A stretch of DNA of 64,000 nt from Halobellus rarus (GCF_024494595.1 NZ_JANHDI010000004.1:186001-250000), one strand, 5' to 3'. Numbered from the stretch's first letter, positions 50,743 to 60,290 are shown. The notes: generated from the sequence alone by a model not told the origin. Program-made: numbers and translations.

Positions 50743-53243
50743 GCAGCGAAACCGACGACATTCCGGTCGCGGACACGGAGTATCAACACGACGACGACGG
50801 CGGTCCCGACCCCGAGAAGCACTGCGGCCACGGCCGCGGTGGGATGGGCGAGGAGGTCAAGCGCAAGGAGGACAAGCGCTTCATCACCGGTCGCGGCAAC
50901 TACGTCGACGACATCAAGAAGCCCGGGATGCTCCACTGCGAGATCGTCCGGAGCCCGCACGCCCACGCTCGCGTCGAGGACATCGACAAATCGCGTGCCC
51001 TCGATCTCGACGGCGTCGTCGCCGTGCTGACCGCAGAGGACCTGGCGGCGCACGAACTGGCGACGATGCCGACGCTGATGGACGACACCCAGGACGTCCT
51101 CGTCAACGACAAGGTCAAGTTCCAGTCACAGGAGGTCGCCGCGGTGATCGCGACCGACCGGTACGTCGCGAAGGACGGCGCCGAAAAGGTCGAGGTCGAC
51201 TACGAGGTGCTCGATCCCGTCGTCACCGCGGAGGAGGCGCTCGAAGCGGACGCGCCGCTGATCCGCGACGAACTCGAAGACCAGGAGGACAACCACATCT
51301 TCGACTGGGACGTCGGCGACAAGGAAGCGACGGACGAGGTGTTCGAGGAGGCCGACGTGACCGTCGAAGAGCAGATGGAGTACCAGCGGCTCCACCCCGC
51401 GCCGATCGAGACGTGCGGGTGCGTCGCCGACTGGGACCCCGGCAAGGACAAGATCACGGTCCACCTCACCTCGCAGGCACCGCACGCTCACCGCACGCTG
51501 TTCTCGCAGGTGTCGGGCATCCCCGAGCACAAGGTGCGCATCGTCAGCCCCGACGTCGGGGGCGGCTTCGGGAACAAGGTGCCGATCTACCCCGGATACG
51601 TCGTCGCGGCCGCGGCCTCGGTCGTGCTCGAACAGCCCGTGAAGTGGATGGAGGAGCGCTCCGAGAACATTCAGACCACCGGGTTCGCCCGCGACTACGA
51701 TATGACCGGCGAACTCGCCGCCACCGAGGACGGGATTATAAAGGGCGTCCGGACGGACGTGCTGGCGAACCACGGCGCGTACAACGCGGTCGCTCAGCCG
51801 TCGAAGTTCCCGGCGGGCTTCTTCAACATCTTCACCGGCTCCTACGACATCGAGGCGGCGTACGGGTCGCTGACGGCGGCGTTCACCAACACCGCCCCCG
51901 GGGGCGTCGCCTATCGCTGTTCGTTCCGGGTGACGGAGGCCGTCTACCTCATCGAGCGAATGGTGAAGGTGCTCGCCCAGGAACTCGACATGGACCCCGC
52001 GGAGATCCGGCGCAAGAACTTCATCCCCGCCGACGCGTTCCCCTACGAGAGCGCGACGGGGTGGAACTACGACTCCGGGGACTACGAGAAGGCCCTGGAC
52101 AAGGCCCTGGAGATGGCCGACTACGACCACTACCGCGAGGAGCAACGGCGCCGCATCGAGGAGGACGCCGACAAGCTCATCGGCATCGGCATCTCCTCGT
52201 TCACGGAAGTCGTCGGCGCGGGGCCGGGCAAGTCCTGCGACATCGCGGGCATCGAGATGTTCGACTCCGCGGACATCCGGGTGAACCCGACCGGCAACGC
52301 CGTCCTCAGGGTCGGCGTCCAGACGCAGGGGCAGGGTCACGAGACCACGTTCGCACAGATCGTCGCCGAGGAGCTCGGAATGGACGTCGAAAACATCTCC
52401 GTCGAGCACGGCGACACCGACACCGACCCGTACGGGCTGGGCACCTACGGCTCTCGTTCGACGCCCGTCGCGGGGGCGGCCACCGCGGTCGCCGCCCGGA
52501 AGGTCCGCGAGAAGGCCAAATCCATCGCCGCGAACGAGTTGGAGGCCGCCGAGGAGGACATCGAGTGGGACCGCGAGTCCGGCGAGTTCCACGTCGCGGG
52601 CGCGCCCGACCGCTCGATCACGATCACCGAGATCGCCGCGGGTGCGTACATGAACCATCCCACGTCGGAGGAGCCCGGTCTGGAGGCCGTGAACTACTAC
52701 GACCCGCCGGAGATGACGTACCCGTTCGGCTCCTACATCGTCATCGTCGAGGTCGACAGGGAGACCGGCGAGGTCGACTTCGAGAAGTTCGTCGCGGTCG
52801 ACGACTGCGGCAACCGCATCAACCCGATGGTCATCGAGGGGCAGATCCACGGCGGTCTCGCCCAGGGCATCGGGACGGCGATGATGGAGCACGTCACCTA
52901 CGACGAGAACGGCAACTGCACGGGCGGGGACTTCATGAACTACCTGCTGCCGACGGCCAACGAGATCCCCAACTTCGAGACGGGGTACACGGTGACGCCG
53001 TCGCCGCACCACCCGATCGGTGCGAAGGGCGTCGGCGAGTCGCCGACCGTGGGGTCGCCGCCGGCCATCGTCAACGCGGTTGTCGACGCGATGGCCCACG
53101 CCGGCACGACGCACGTCGAGATGCCGATGACGCCCGACCGCGTCTGGGAGGCGCTCGACGAGGCCGGACTGGCGCACGATCCGAGCCAGAACGTGCACTT
53201 CGAGTTCGAGGGCGGACAGAGTGAAGAACCAGCCGACGACTGA
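50739..53243 (+). CDS. coxL: CO dehydrogenase large (catalytic molybdenum-copper) subunit, form I
   Basis: This 834-residue xanthine-oxidase-family subunit oxidises CO with water at a Mo-S-Cu site. The active-site loop is GVAYRCSFR, with Cys394 as the residue that binds copper; AYxCSFR is the form I signature, whereas form II enzymes have AYRGAGR. The essential glutamate is Glu767 in [10 protein letters not shown]. Other cofactor segments are [17 protein letters not shown] and [14 protein letters not shown]. Length is normal. This is strong evidence for aerobic CO oxidation rather than a generic molybdenum hydroxylase. Confidence 0.97.
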   Translation: MSSETDDIPVADTEYQHDDDGGPDPEKHCGHGRGGMGEEVKRKEDKRFITGRGNYVDDIKKPGMLHCEIVRSPHAHARVEDIDKSRALDLDGVVAVLTAEDLAAHELATMPTLMDDTQDVLVNDKVKFQSQEVAAVIATDRYVAKDGAEKVEVDYEVLDPVVTAEEALEADAPLIRDELEDQEDNHIFDWDVGDKEATDEVFEEADVTVEEQMEYQRLHPAPIETCGCVADWDPGKDKITVHLTSQAPHAHRTLFSQVSGIPEHKVRIVSPDVGGGFGNKVPIYPGYVVAAAASVVLEQPVKWMEERSENIQTTGFARDYDMTGELAATEDGIIKGVRTDVLANHGAYNAVAQPSKFPAGFFNIFTGSYDIEAAYGSLTAAFTNTAPGGVAYRCSFRVTEAVYLIERMVKVLAQELDMDPAEIRRKNFIPADAFPYESATGWNYDSGDYEKALDKALEMADYDHYREEQRRRIEEDADKLIGIGISSFTEVVGAGPGKSCDIAGIEMFDSADIRVNPTGNAVLRVGVQTQGQGHETTFAQIVAEELGMDVENISVEHGDTDTDPYGLGTYGSRSTPVAGAATAVAARKVREKAKSIAANELEAAEEDIEWDRESGEFHVAGAPDRSITITEIAAGAYMNHPTSEEPGLEAVNYYDPPEMTYPFGSYIVIVEVDRETGEVDFEKFVAVDDCGNRINPMVIEGQIHGGLAQGIGTAMMEHVTYDENGNCTGGDFMNYLLPTANEIPNFETGYTVTPSPHHPIGAKGVGESPTVGSPPAIVNAVVDAMAHAGTTHVEMPMTPDRVWEALDEAGLAHDPSQNVHFEFEGGQSEEPADD

Positions 53244-53298
53244 GCGTCGGCGCCCGGCGACAGCCCCATTGGCGCTGCCGACGTGGAGACAGCAATAG

Positions 53299-54495
53299 AT
53301 GACAGAGAACGAACCCCACGAAGCGAGCGACGATCCGCCGAACCGAGCGGCCGTCAGCGACGGCGACGTCGCCGCGCTGGAGGCAGAGCTCACGGAGCGT
53401 GGCGAGCCCTACGCCCGGGTGACGATCGTCCGCCGCGAGCCGCCGGTGTCGGCGAACGTCGGCGACCGCGCGGTCGTCACGGCGGACGGCGAACTCCGCG
53501 GCTGGATCGGCGGCGCGGCGTGCGCGCAGACGACCGCCATCAGCGAGGCGAAAGCCGCCATCGAGGACGGAAAGCCGCGGTTCGTCGGCATCGCGCCCGA
53601 TCCCGAGGAGATCGACCGCCCGGGGCTGGAGGCGTTCCCGATGCACTGCCACAGCGAGGGCGTCCTCGAACTGTTCATCGAGCCGGTGAACCCGACGCCG
53701 GACCTGCTGATCGTCGGCGATTCGCCGGTCGCGCGGGCGCTCACGCGACTCGCGGACGAACTCGCCGTCGACGTCGTCCTCGTCGATCCGGACGCCGGCG
53801 ACGATCACGCGGCCGATCGCCTCGTCACGAGTACCGATCCCGAGACCGTCGTCGACGCCGTCGGCCGGTCGCCGCTGGTCGTGGTCGCGTCGATGGGCAA
53901 GTACGACGCCCGAGGCGTCGCCGCCGGCGTCGCGGCCGACGCGTCGTACGTCGGCCTCGTCGCCAGCGAAACCCGGAGCGGCGAGGTGATAGAGCGGGCC
54001 GCGACGCTCCTCGAGACGGACCCCGAGCGGGTCCGAGCGGCCGTGACGAACCCCGCGGGCGTCGACATCGAGGCGTACACGCCCGCCGAAATCGCGGTGA
54101 GCATCCTCGCCGAAGTCGTCGACGCGCGAGCGGCGGGGGCTGCAGGCAGTCCGCAGCAGTCGCCGGCCGACGCGAAAACGTCGTCGCCGGCCGACGGGAA
54201 CGCGGAGACCGAACGCGGGGCAGCTGTCGAAGAGGCGTCGGAAAACGACGCGGCAGAGGATGGGGCATCGGAGGGCGACACAGCTAGGGATGTGGCGTCG
54301 GGGAGGGACGCGGCCGAGGACGAGACTGCGACCGCCGACCTCGCCACCGACCCCGTCTGCGGGATGACGGCCGATCCCGAGACGGCTCCCTCGGTCGACC
54401 ACGACGGGGAGACGTACTACTTCTGCTGTGAGGGCTGTGCGGACTCGTTCCGCGCGGAGCCGGAATCGTACCTGGAACGCGGGGAGGCAGCGTGA
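53299..54495 (+). CDS. XdhC/CoxF-family maturation protein with a fused C-terminal YHS domain
   Basis: This 398-residue protein has an XdhC-type N-terminal half (VITADGELRGWIGGAACAQ-like segment, GWIGGAAC near residue 70) and a Rossmann half (LLIVGDSPVARALTRLAD; SYVGLVASETRSGEVI), the pair used to insert sulphurated molybdenum cofactor. An Ala/Glu/Ser-rich linker (280-350) joins it to a YHS domain: DPVCGMTADPETAPSVDHDG and YYFCCEGCADSF. YHS domains bind copper or other metals. XdhC fused to YHS is unusual and suggests that one protein handles both metals of the Mo-Cu site. It is 55 bp behind coxL and overlaps coxD by 4 bp. Confidence 0.88.
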   Translation: MTENEPHEASDDPPNRAAVSDGDVAALEAELTERGEPYARVTIVRREPPVSANVGDRAVVTADGELRGWIGGAACAQTTAISEAKAAIEDGKPRFVGIAPDPEEIDRPGLEAFPMHCHSEGVLELFIEPVNPTPDLLIVGDSPVARALTRLADELAVDVVLVDPDAGDDHAADRLVTSTDPETVVDAVGRSPLVVVASMGKYDARGVAAGVAADASYVGLVASETRSGEVIERAATLLETDPERVRAAVTNPAGVDIEAYTPAEIAVSILAEVVDARAAGAAGSPQQSPADAKTSSPADGNAETERGAAVEEASENDAAEDGASEGDTARDVASGRDAAEDETATADLATDPVCGMTADPETAPSVDHDGETYYFCCEGCADSFRAEPESYLERGEAA

Positions 54496-55481
54496 GCCGG
54501 AACGCGTTCGCGTCGCTGTCGCCGGCGGACCTCGAAGAGCTATTCGAGGCCGAGGCGTACGTCGCGGACGACCGGACGGTCACGACCGTCCACCTCGCGC
54601 TGACGCTCGGCCGACCGCTGCTCGTCGAGGGGCCGCCGGGGAGCGGGAAGACCGAACTCGGCAAGGTCCTCGCGAGCGCGTTCGACACCGACCTCATCCG
54701 ACTGCAGTGCTACGAGGGGCTGACCGCCGAAAACGCGCTCTACGAGTGGAACTACACGAAGCAGCTGCTCGCGGTGCAGGCCGACGAGGGGACGGTCGCG
54801 GGCGATTCGACGGCCGCCGGGGCGGCGAACCCCGAAAGCGACGGGTCCCCGTCGACCGAGACGGCGCAGAGCCGCTCGGTCTTCGACGAGGAGTACCTGC
54901 TCGAACGACCGCTCCTGCGCGCGCTCACGGCCGGCGGGGACACACCGCCAGTGCTGCTCGTCGACGAGATCGACCGGGCCGACGAGGAGTTCGAGGCCTT
55001 TCTCCTAGAGCTGCTCTCGGACTTTCAGGTGTCGATTCCGGAGTTCGGCACCGTCCGCGCCGACCAGCCGCCGATCGTCGTGCTCACGTCGAACCGCACG
55101 CGGGGGCTGTCGGACGCGCTGAAGCGGCGGTGTCTGTACCTGCACGTCGAACCGCCCGACTTCGAGGACGAGTACGAGATCGTCCGCCGGAAGGTGCCGG
55201 AACTCGACGCCGCCGTCGCCGCCGAGGTGTGCGCCGTCGTCGGCCGCCTCCGCGAGGAGGCGTTCCTCAAGCAGCCGGGCGTCGCCGAGACGCTCGATTG
55301 GGCCCGGGCCGTCGCGCGACTGCGGCACGACGACGAGGAGCGGCCGCTCTCGACGGACGAGATCGAGCGGACGCTCGGGTGTCTGCTCAAGGAGGCAGAG
55401 GACTTCGACCGGATCGACACGGAGCTCCTCGAACAGCTACGAGCGGCCGCCGAACGGGCCGCAGAACGCGTCGAAGCCTGA
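54492..55481 (+). CDS. coxD: CoxD, MoxR-type AAA+ ATPase
   Basis: This 329-residue AAA+ chaperone is needed in bacteria to sulphurate and add copper to the CO dehydrogenase active site. It has Walker A GPPGSGKT (47-54), Walker B VLLVDEIDRADEE, sensor 1 VVLTSNRTRGLSDALKRR, and the MoxR C-terminal lid. The start is GTG 54492, overlapping the previous stop. A MoxR-type ATPase works with a VWA protein, which is the next gene. Confidence 0.94.
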   Translation: MSRNAFASLSPADLEELFEAEAYVADDRTVTTVHLALTLGRPLLVEGPPGSGKTELGKVLASAFDTDLIRLQCYEGLTAENALYEWNYTKQLLAVQADEGTVAGDSTAAGAANPESDGSPSTETAQSRSVFDEEYLLERPLLRALTAGGDTPPVLLVDEIDRADEEFEAFLLELLSDFQVSIPEFGTVRADQPPIVVLTSNRTRGLSDALKRRCLYLHVEPPDFEDEYEIVRRKVPELDAAVAAEVCAVVGRLREEAFLKQPGVAETLDWARAVARLRHDDEERPLSTDEIERTLGCLLKEAEDFDRIDTELLEQLRAAAERAAERVEA

Positions 55482-55487
55482 CCGACG

Positions 55488-56918
55488 ATGAACGCGAACA
55501 CTGGGAACGGTCGGGACGGGATTCGCCGGGGGGATTCGACGGAAACCGACGGCCCGGGTGCTAACCGCGATGATGGCGCGAGTCCCGACGGCGTTCCCGA
55601 CTTCCGGGCGGCGCGGCGACACGTCCTGATCGAACTGCTCAGGTTGGCCACCGAACTCCGGAGCGAGAACGTCACCGTGCCGCCCAGCGACACGCTGGCG
55701 GCCGCGCGAGCGCTCTCGGTCGTCGGTCTCGACGACCGCGACCGCGTCGAAGACGCGTTGCGGGCGACGCTGCTCTCGGATCCGATCGATTCCGACGCCT
55801 TCGAGTCCGCGTTCCCGACGTTCTGGCACCGACTCAGATCCGGACTGAGCGCCGTCGCGACCGACCACGACGGGCCGACGGCCGGTGAGGACGACGCGGG
55901 CGAGCGGGAGGAATCCGCCGACGCCGAGAGGGCGGAATCCGGCCTGTTGGAGGACGCGGAACCACCCGACATCGACGATACCAGGGACGGAGACGGTCGC
56001 GTTGACGTCCGGATCCCGACGGAGCGCCGTCACGCGACGGGAGATCGGCCGGAGTCGGCCGGCGAGAGCGACGCGCGACGATACAGCGCCGTCGGCGGGC
56101 GCGAACGCGTCGACGTCGACACCGCGCAGTTGACTCGGGCGGAGATAGCCGCCATCGACCGCTTCGTCGGCGCGCTGGCGACGGTGCCCGGCCGTCGCCG
56201 GCAGCAGTCGACCGCCGGCGACCAGGTGGAGGCCAGACGCGCGCTGCGGGCGAGTCTGGCGACCGGCGGCGCGCCGATGGAACTGCCGCTCTCGCGACCG
56301 ACGCCGAGCGAACTGCGGTGCTGTCTGCTCGTCGACGTGAGCGGCTCCGTCCTCGACACCGTCGACCGGAGCGTCCTCCTGGCGTTCGCCGACCGGTTGC
56401 ACGACAGCGCTCGCGACGCCGGCGTGTTCTTGTTCGATACGGACCTCGTCGACGTCACCGAGCAGTTCGAGCGAGGCGACGGCGACCCCGCGGCGGCGCT
56501 TCGCGAGGCCGAGGTCGAGTGGGGCGGCGGGACGCAGATCGGCGAGGCGTTCGCGACGCTCCGGCGGGAGCACCCCTACGCGGTCGACCGACGGACGGTC
56601 GTCGTGGTCGTCAGCGACGGCCTCGACGTCGGCGACCCGGACGTGCTGGCCGACGGCGTCACGTGGCTGGCCGACCGCGCCGGTGCGCTCGTCTGGCTCA
56701 ATCCGCTGGCGGTCTCACCGGCGTTCGAACCGCGGTCCCGCGGGATGTCGACGGCCGTCCCGTACGTCGACGCCCTGTTCGGGTTCGCCGATCCCACCGA
56801 CCTCGCGGAGGCGGCCCGGCAGATCGAACAGCGCGGACTTGGCGGCACGGTCGGCTACGAGCACGATTCGCGCCGATTCGGGCGCGCGGCCGACGAGACT
56901 GGCGGTGACCCGTCGTGA
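55488..56918 (+). CDS. coxE: CoxE, VWA-domain protein
   Basis: This 476-residue protein has a helical N-terminal region (35-170), an acidic linker (170-250) and a C-terminal von Willebrand A domain with a full MIDAS motif D283-V-S285-G-S287 (CCLLVDVSGSVLDTVDRS), plus GGGTQIGEAF and VVVVSDGLDVGDP. It is the partner of the CoxD ATPase, as in the MoxR-VWA pairs, and likely delivers the ATPase to CO dehydrogenase. It overlaps the next gene by 4 bp. Confidence 0.92.
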   Translation: MNANTGNGRDGIRRGDSTETDGPGANRDDGASPDGVPDFRAARRHVLIELLRLATELRSENVTVPPSDTLAAARALSVVGLDDRDRVEDALRATLLSDPIDSDAFESAFPTFWHRLRSGLSAVATDHDGPTAGEDDAGEREESADAERAESGLLEDAEPPDIDDTRDGDGRVDVRIPTERRHATGDRPESAGESDARRYSAVGGRERVDVDTAQLTRAEIAAIDRFVGALATVPGRRRQQSTAGDQVEARRALRASLATGGAPMELPLSRPTPSELRCCLLVDVSGSVLDTVDRSVLLAFADRLHDSARDAGVFLFDTDLVDVTEQFERGDGDPAAALREAEVEWGGGTQIGEAFATLRREHPYAVDRRTVVVVVSDGLDVGDPDVLADGVTWLADRAGALVWLNPLAVSPAFEPRSRGMSTAVPYVDALFGFADPTDLAEAARQIEQRGLGGTVGYEHDSRRFGRAADETGGDPS

Positions 56919-57763
56919 GCGACCTCCTCGACGCGGTTCGAGACCGTCTCCGACCGCGCGTCACCGAGGCGACGAGCGTCAAGCGGGTCACCGTCGGCGA
57001 CGCGGCGGTGCTCGTGGAACTGACCGACGGCGAGTCGACGGCGGCCGGCCTGGCACACCGCCCGCCCGGCGACCCACCGGAGACGACCGGCTGGACGGTC
57101 GAGTCGTTGCTGGCCGGCGTGTCCGAAGACGTCGCGGACGGGACGTCGGCAAGCGTCACAGAGGACGGGTCGAAGGACCGGACCGCGCGGGCGCTCGGAA
57201 TCGCGACGATGAACGCGCTGTCGGCACCGATCGTCGACTGGCGGGCGGGCGATCCGATGGCGCTTCTGTCCGACGACGTCGAGCGGATCGTGACCGTCGG
57301 GCTGTTCGCTCCCGCGTTCCGGAAGTTCGACGACGTGACGGTGAACGTGATCGAACGCGAGGAGATCGAGAGCGTCCCCGACCCCGATGGCGTGCGTGTC
57401 GAGGTGTTCACCCCGGACGAGACCGACGCCGCGATGGCCGGCGCGGAGGTGGTCTTCGTGACGGGCTCGGCGTTCGTCTACGGGGGCGTCGAGGCGTATC
57501 TCGACGCGGCACCGACGTCGGCGACGGTGGTCGTGATCGGCGCGACGGCGTCGTTCCTCCCCGACCCGCTGTTCGAGGCGGGCGCGGACGTCGTCGCCGG
57601 GGCGACGGTGACCGACGCCGCGGGGGTCAGAGCGGCGCTGCGGCGGGGTGCCTGCGGGACCGACCTGCACGACGCGGGGCTGCGGAAGGTGTACGTCGCC
57701 CGGGCGACGCCTTCGAGGATTCGACTCGACGCGAGCGACGGGGCCGGGGTTTCTAACGAGTAA
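56915..57763 (+). CDS. DUF364-like putative metal-chelation Rossmann protein in the cox operon
   Basis: This 282-residue protein matches the DUF4213/DUF364 pattern by family features: an N-terminal domain with VKRVTVGDAAVLVELTDG and AGLAHRPPGDPP, then a Rossmann-like half with VTVGLFAPAFRKF, VVFVTGSAFVYGG and VVVIGATASFLPDPLFEAGAD. DUF364 has been described as a putative heavy-metal chelation family with members in metal and nitrogenase or molybdenum loci. It sits between coxE and the second XdhC gene, with a GTGA overlap, so it is very likely cotranscribed. No such gene is part of the usual bacterial cox set; a Cu or Mo handling role is inference. Confidence 0.7.
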   Translation: MSDLLDAVRDRLRPRVTEATSVKRVTVGDAAVLVELTDGESTAAGLAHRPPGDPPETTGWTVESLLAGVSEDVADGTSASVTEDGSKDRTARALGIATMNALSAPIVDWRAGDPMALLSDDVERIVTVGLFAPAFRKFDDVTVNVIEREEIESVPDPDGVRVEVFTPDETDAAMAGAEVVFVTGSAFVYGGVEAYLDAAPTSATVVVIGATASFLPDPLFEAGADVVAGATVTDAAGVRAALRRGACGTDLHDAGLRKVYVARATPSRIRLDASDGAGVSNE

Positions 57764-57770
57764 TCAATTC

Positions 57771-58943
57771 ATGACACAGAGCAACTGGAGCGTTCCCGAG
57801 ACGGAAGTCGTACAGCAGATCCGCGACCGACTGGACGGAGATGGAATCGACGTCCTGGCGACGATCGTCGACGTCGAGGGGAACGCCTACCGCCGACCGG
57901 GGGCGAAGATGCTCCTCGACGAGGGCGGCTCCGGCGTCGGAAGCATCACCGCCGGCTGTCTCGAAGACGAACTGCTCGCCGTCGGCGAACGCGTTCGCGA
58001 GACCGGCGAACCCGAAGTGGTCACGTACGACCTGATGGACGACGACGAGGACGACGTCTGGGGTCTCGGCGTCGGCTGTAACGGCGTGATCGAGGTCCTG
58101 CTCGAACCCCTGACGGAGACGTACCGCCCCGCCGTCGAGGCGTTCTTCGGCGGGCGCGACGTGGCCGTCGTCACCGTCCTGGACGGCGGTGAAACGTTCA
58201 CTCGGGGCGACCGCGCCTACTACTACCCCGATACAGGGTCGCTGGAATTACCGGACGGAGCCGACGCGAGCGGGTGGCCGATCGACTCGCTGGCGGGTCC
58301 CGCCGGCGAACTCGCAGCGCAGGGGAAGGCGGGGACCGTTTCGCTGCGAGACGGAACGGACGAACTGACGGTGTTCATCGACGGACTCGCCGCCCCGAAG
58401 GAACTGGTCGTCTTCGGCACGGGTCACGACGTGCGGCCGGTCACGGAGTTCGCGACGAAGAACGACTTCCGCGTGACCGTCGTGGGCTTCCGGGGCGCGG
58501 TCGACCTCGCCGAGCGCTTCCCCGAGGCGGATCGACTCGTCACCACGTCGCCGGCGGCCGTGGGCGACGACCTCGAACTCGACGACCGGACGTACGCGGT
58601 CGTGATGACGCACAACTTCGTCGACGACCAACTGACGGTCGAGTCGCTGCTGGACGCCGGTGTGCCCTACGTCGGAATAATGGGACCGCGCGAACGCTTC
58701 GACCGGATGCTGGAGGCGTTCGAGGACGACGGACGGGAGTTCGGAGAGGAGGAGCTATCGTCGGTGTACACGCCCGTCGGACTCGACCTCGGCGGCGGAT
58801 CGCCGTTCCAGATCGCACACAGCATCGTCGCGGAGGTGCTGGCGGTCTCGAACGACCGGACGCCGCGGCACCTCAAGAGCCGCGAGGACCCGATTCACGA
58901 GCGCGTCGACGTCGAGTCTGACGCCGACCCGCCGGCGCAGTAG
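57771..58943 (+). CDS. Second XdhC/CoxF-family maturation protein
   Basis: This 390-residue protein has the canonical XdhC architecture: N-terminal domain with RRPGAKMLLDEGGSGVGSIT and AGCLEDELL (the XdhC GSISGGCVE-like loop), WGLGVGCNGVIEVLLEPL, and a C-terminal Rossmann half (LVVFGTGHDVRPVTEFATKN; YVGIMGPRERFDRML; LDLGGGSPFQIAHSIVAEVL). XdhC-type proteins receive molybdenum cofactor from MoeA/MocA enzymes, sulphurate it with a desulphurase and insert it in the target. It has no YHS domain, unlike its paralogue at 53.3 kb, so the two may have different partners. Confidence 0.92.
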   Translation: MTQSNWSVPETEVVQQIRDRLDGDGIDVLATIVDVEGNAYRRPGAKMLLDEGGSGVGSITAGCLEDELLAVGERVRETGEPEVVTYDLMDDDEDDVWGLGVGCNGVIEVLLEPLTETYRPAVEAFFGGRDVAVVTVLDGGETFTRGDRAYYYPDTGSLELPDGADASGWPIDSLAGPAGELAAQGKAGTVSLRDGTDELTVFIDGLAAPKELVVFGTGHDVRPVTEFATKNDFRVTVVGFRGAVDLAERFPEADRLVTTSPAAVGDDLELDDRTYAVVMTHNFVDDQLTVESLLDAGVPYVGIMGPRERFDRMLEAFEDDGREFGEEELSSVYTPVGLDLGGGSPFQIAHSIVAEVLAVSNDRTPRHLKSREDPIHERVDVESDADPPAQ

Positions 58944-59051
58944 CCGGCGGATCGACGTCGCGGAAGTCGGCATCGAGGGAGCGTCGCAGAACCCGGTTCT
59001 ACGGTCGTCACAAAAGCGATCGACGTCTACGAGTCCTCTCGTCAGCCGACC

Positions 59052-60023
59052 TTACATATAGCCGAGGTCGCGCAGGCGCTCCATCAGGTCCTCTTTGTCC
59101 TGGGCGCGGCCCGCGCGTTCGGTGGTGTTCGCCATATCCTGCAGCCAGGCGGGTTCCTCGGTCGTCTTGTCCGTCGACACCTCGCTGCCGAGCGAGCGGA
59201 AGCCGGCGAAGTACTTCGGCGAGACCGGGATATCCGCCATCGTCAGCCCGTTCGGCAGGTCGTCGGCGCTCTGGGGGACGTGGCCGTCCTCGGGGTAGCC
59301 CTCGACGGTGTCCGGCACCACGAAGTTCCAGAACGCCTCCCAGACGGAGGCCTCGTCGAACTGGAGGATGGGCTGAATGCGGTCGTGCGGCGGGTAGATG
59401 TCGGGGTCGTGTCGCGGCGAGAAGAACGTCTCGTCGGCGCGAGCCTCCTGCTCGTCCCAGCGCACGCCCGAGATGACGCCGTCGACGTCGTACGTTTCGA
59501 GCGTGTCGTTGAGCGCGACGGTCTTCAGGAGGTGGTTGCCGACGTAGGTGTCGAGCAGGAACGGGAAGGTGTCGTCCTCGTACTCCAGCAGGTCGCGGAC
59601 GTGGTGCTGGTTGTGTTCGGAGAGCTCCGAGACGGGGATGTCGTCGCCGGGTTCGAGGCCGTGTTCCTCGACGTACGCGCCGACGTCCTCGTTGCGGGCG
59701 TAGATGACCTCGAGGTCCCACTGCTCGGCCCAGTGGTCGACGAAGTCGTGGATCTCGTCGAAGTGCTGGAAGTGGTCGATGAAGACCGCCGGCGGGGTCT
59801 CGAGGTCGTACTTCTCGGCGACCTCATTGATGAAGTACAGCGTGAGCGTCGAGTCCTTGCCGCCGGTCCACATCACGGCGGGGTTCTCGTACTGTTCGAG
59901 GCCGCGCCTCGTGACCTCGATCGCCTTCTCGATCTTGTCCTGGATCGTCGGATAGTCCTCGGGGGTCTCGCCCTCGCCGTCGGTGTAGTCGACGTCGAGG
60001 TAGTCGGGAAACTCGTCTGCCAT
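59052..60023 (-). CDS. PAPS reductase/ATP-sulphurylase-like family protein (PP-loop)
   Basis: This 323-residue protein has the PP-loop ATPase motif WTGGKDST near residue 53 (SGGKDS type) and downstream FLLDTYVGNHLLKTVAL and RWDEQEARADETFFSPRHDPD, the segments of the PAPS-reductase/CysH-like superfamily. Activity could be adenylyl-sulphate reduction, sulphur transfer or nucleotidylation; the C-terminal redox cysteines typical of CysH are not seen. The TATA-like box (minus strand GCATTTAGC, 60050-60058) and a perfect palindrome between it and the start codon suggest that it is tightly regulated. It is convergent with the cox operon. Confidence 0.82.
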   Translation of the reverse strand: MADEFPDYLDVDYTDGEGETPEDYPTIQDKIEKAIEVTRRGLEQYENPAVMWTGGKDSTLTLYFINEVAEKYDLETPPAVFIDHFQHFDEIHDFVDHWAEQWDLEVIYARNEDVGAYVEEHGLEPGDDIPVSELSEHNQHHVRDLLEYEDDTFPFLLDTYVGNHLLKTVALNDTLETYDVDGVISGVRWDEQEARADETFFSPRHDPDIYPPHDRIQPILQFDEASVWEAFWNFVVPDTVEGYPEDGHVPQSADDLPNGLTMADIPVSPKYFAGFRSLGSEVSTDKTTEEPAWLQDMANTTERAGRAQDKEDLMERLRDLGYM

Positions 60024-60025
60024 TG

Positions 60026-60045
60026 TGTAATTACATCTAATTACA
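60026..60045 (-). promoter_or_regulatory. Perfect palindromic operator over the start site of the PAPS-reductase-like gene
   Basis: TGTAATTA-CATC-TAATTACA: 8-bp arms, four-base spacer. The site lies between the TATA-like box (60050-60058) and the ATG at 60023 and covers the predicted transcription start near 60029. A dimeric repressor bound here would block initiation. Confidence 0.6.
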
Positions 60046-60049
60046 GAGA

Positions 60050-60058
60050 GCTAAATGC
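60050..60058 (-). promoter_or_regulatory. TATA box of the PAPS-reductase-like gene
   Basis: Minus-strand GCATTTAGC, -27 to -35 from the ATG at 60023. Confidence 0.55.
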
Positions 60059-60130
60059 TTTTTGCCATCGGTTGATGGGAGTGCCGATCTGTCCCATATG
60101 GAATAAACTATATCTTATATTTTATATTAA

Positions 60131-60155
60131 AATATCTTATGTTTTCTAAGATATT
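60131..60155. repeat. Inverted repeat in the AT-rich island
   Basis: AATATCTTA-TGTTTTC-TAAGATATT: 9-bp perfect arms and a 7-base loop. The first arm's core is also repeated directly at 60110-60118. Confidence 0.6.
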
Positions 60156-60272
60156 GTACACGTCGGGAAGGCATTTTCCGCACTCAGATACTCAGCTCAC
60201 ACAGTAAACTCGATTATATGGCGTTGTTCTCGCCTGTCCAGATCCCGAGGGTCCACCAATTCGAACGGGTGA

Positions 60273-60290
60273 AATAATAATAATAATAAT
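60273..60290. repeat. (AAT)6 microsatellite
   Basis: Six AAT triplets in tandem. Such runs are rare in GC-rich haloarchaeal DNA. Confidence 0.9.
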
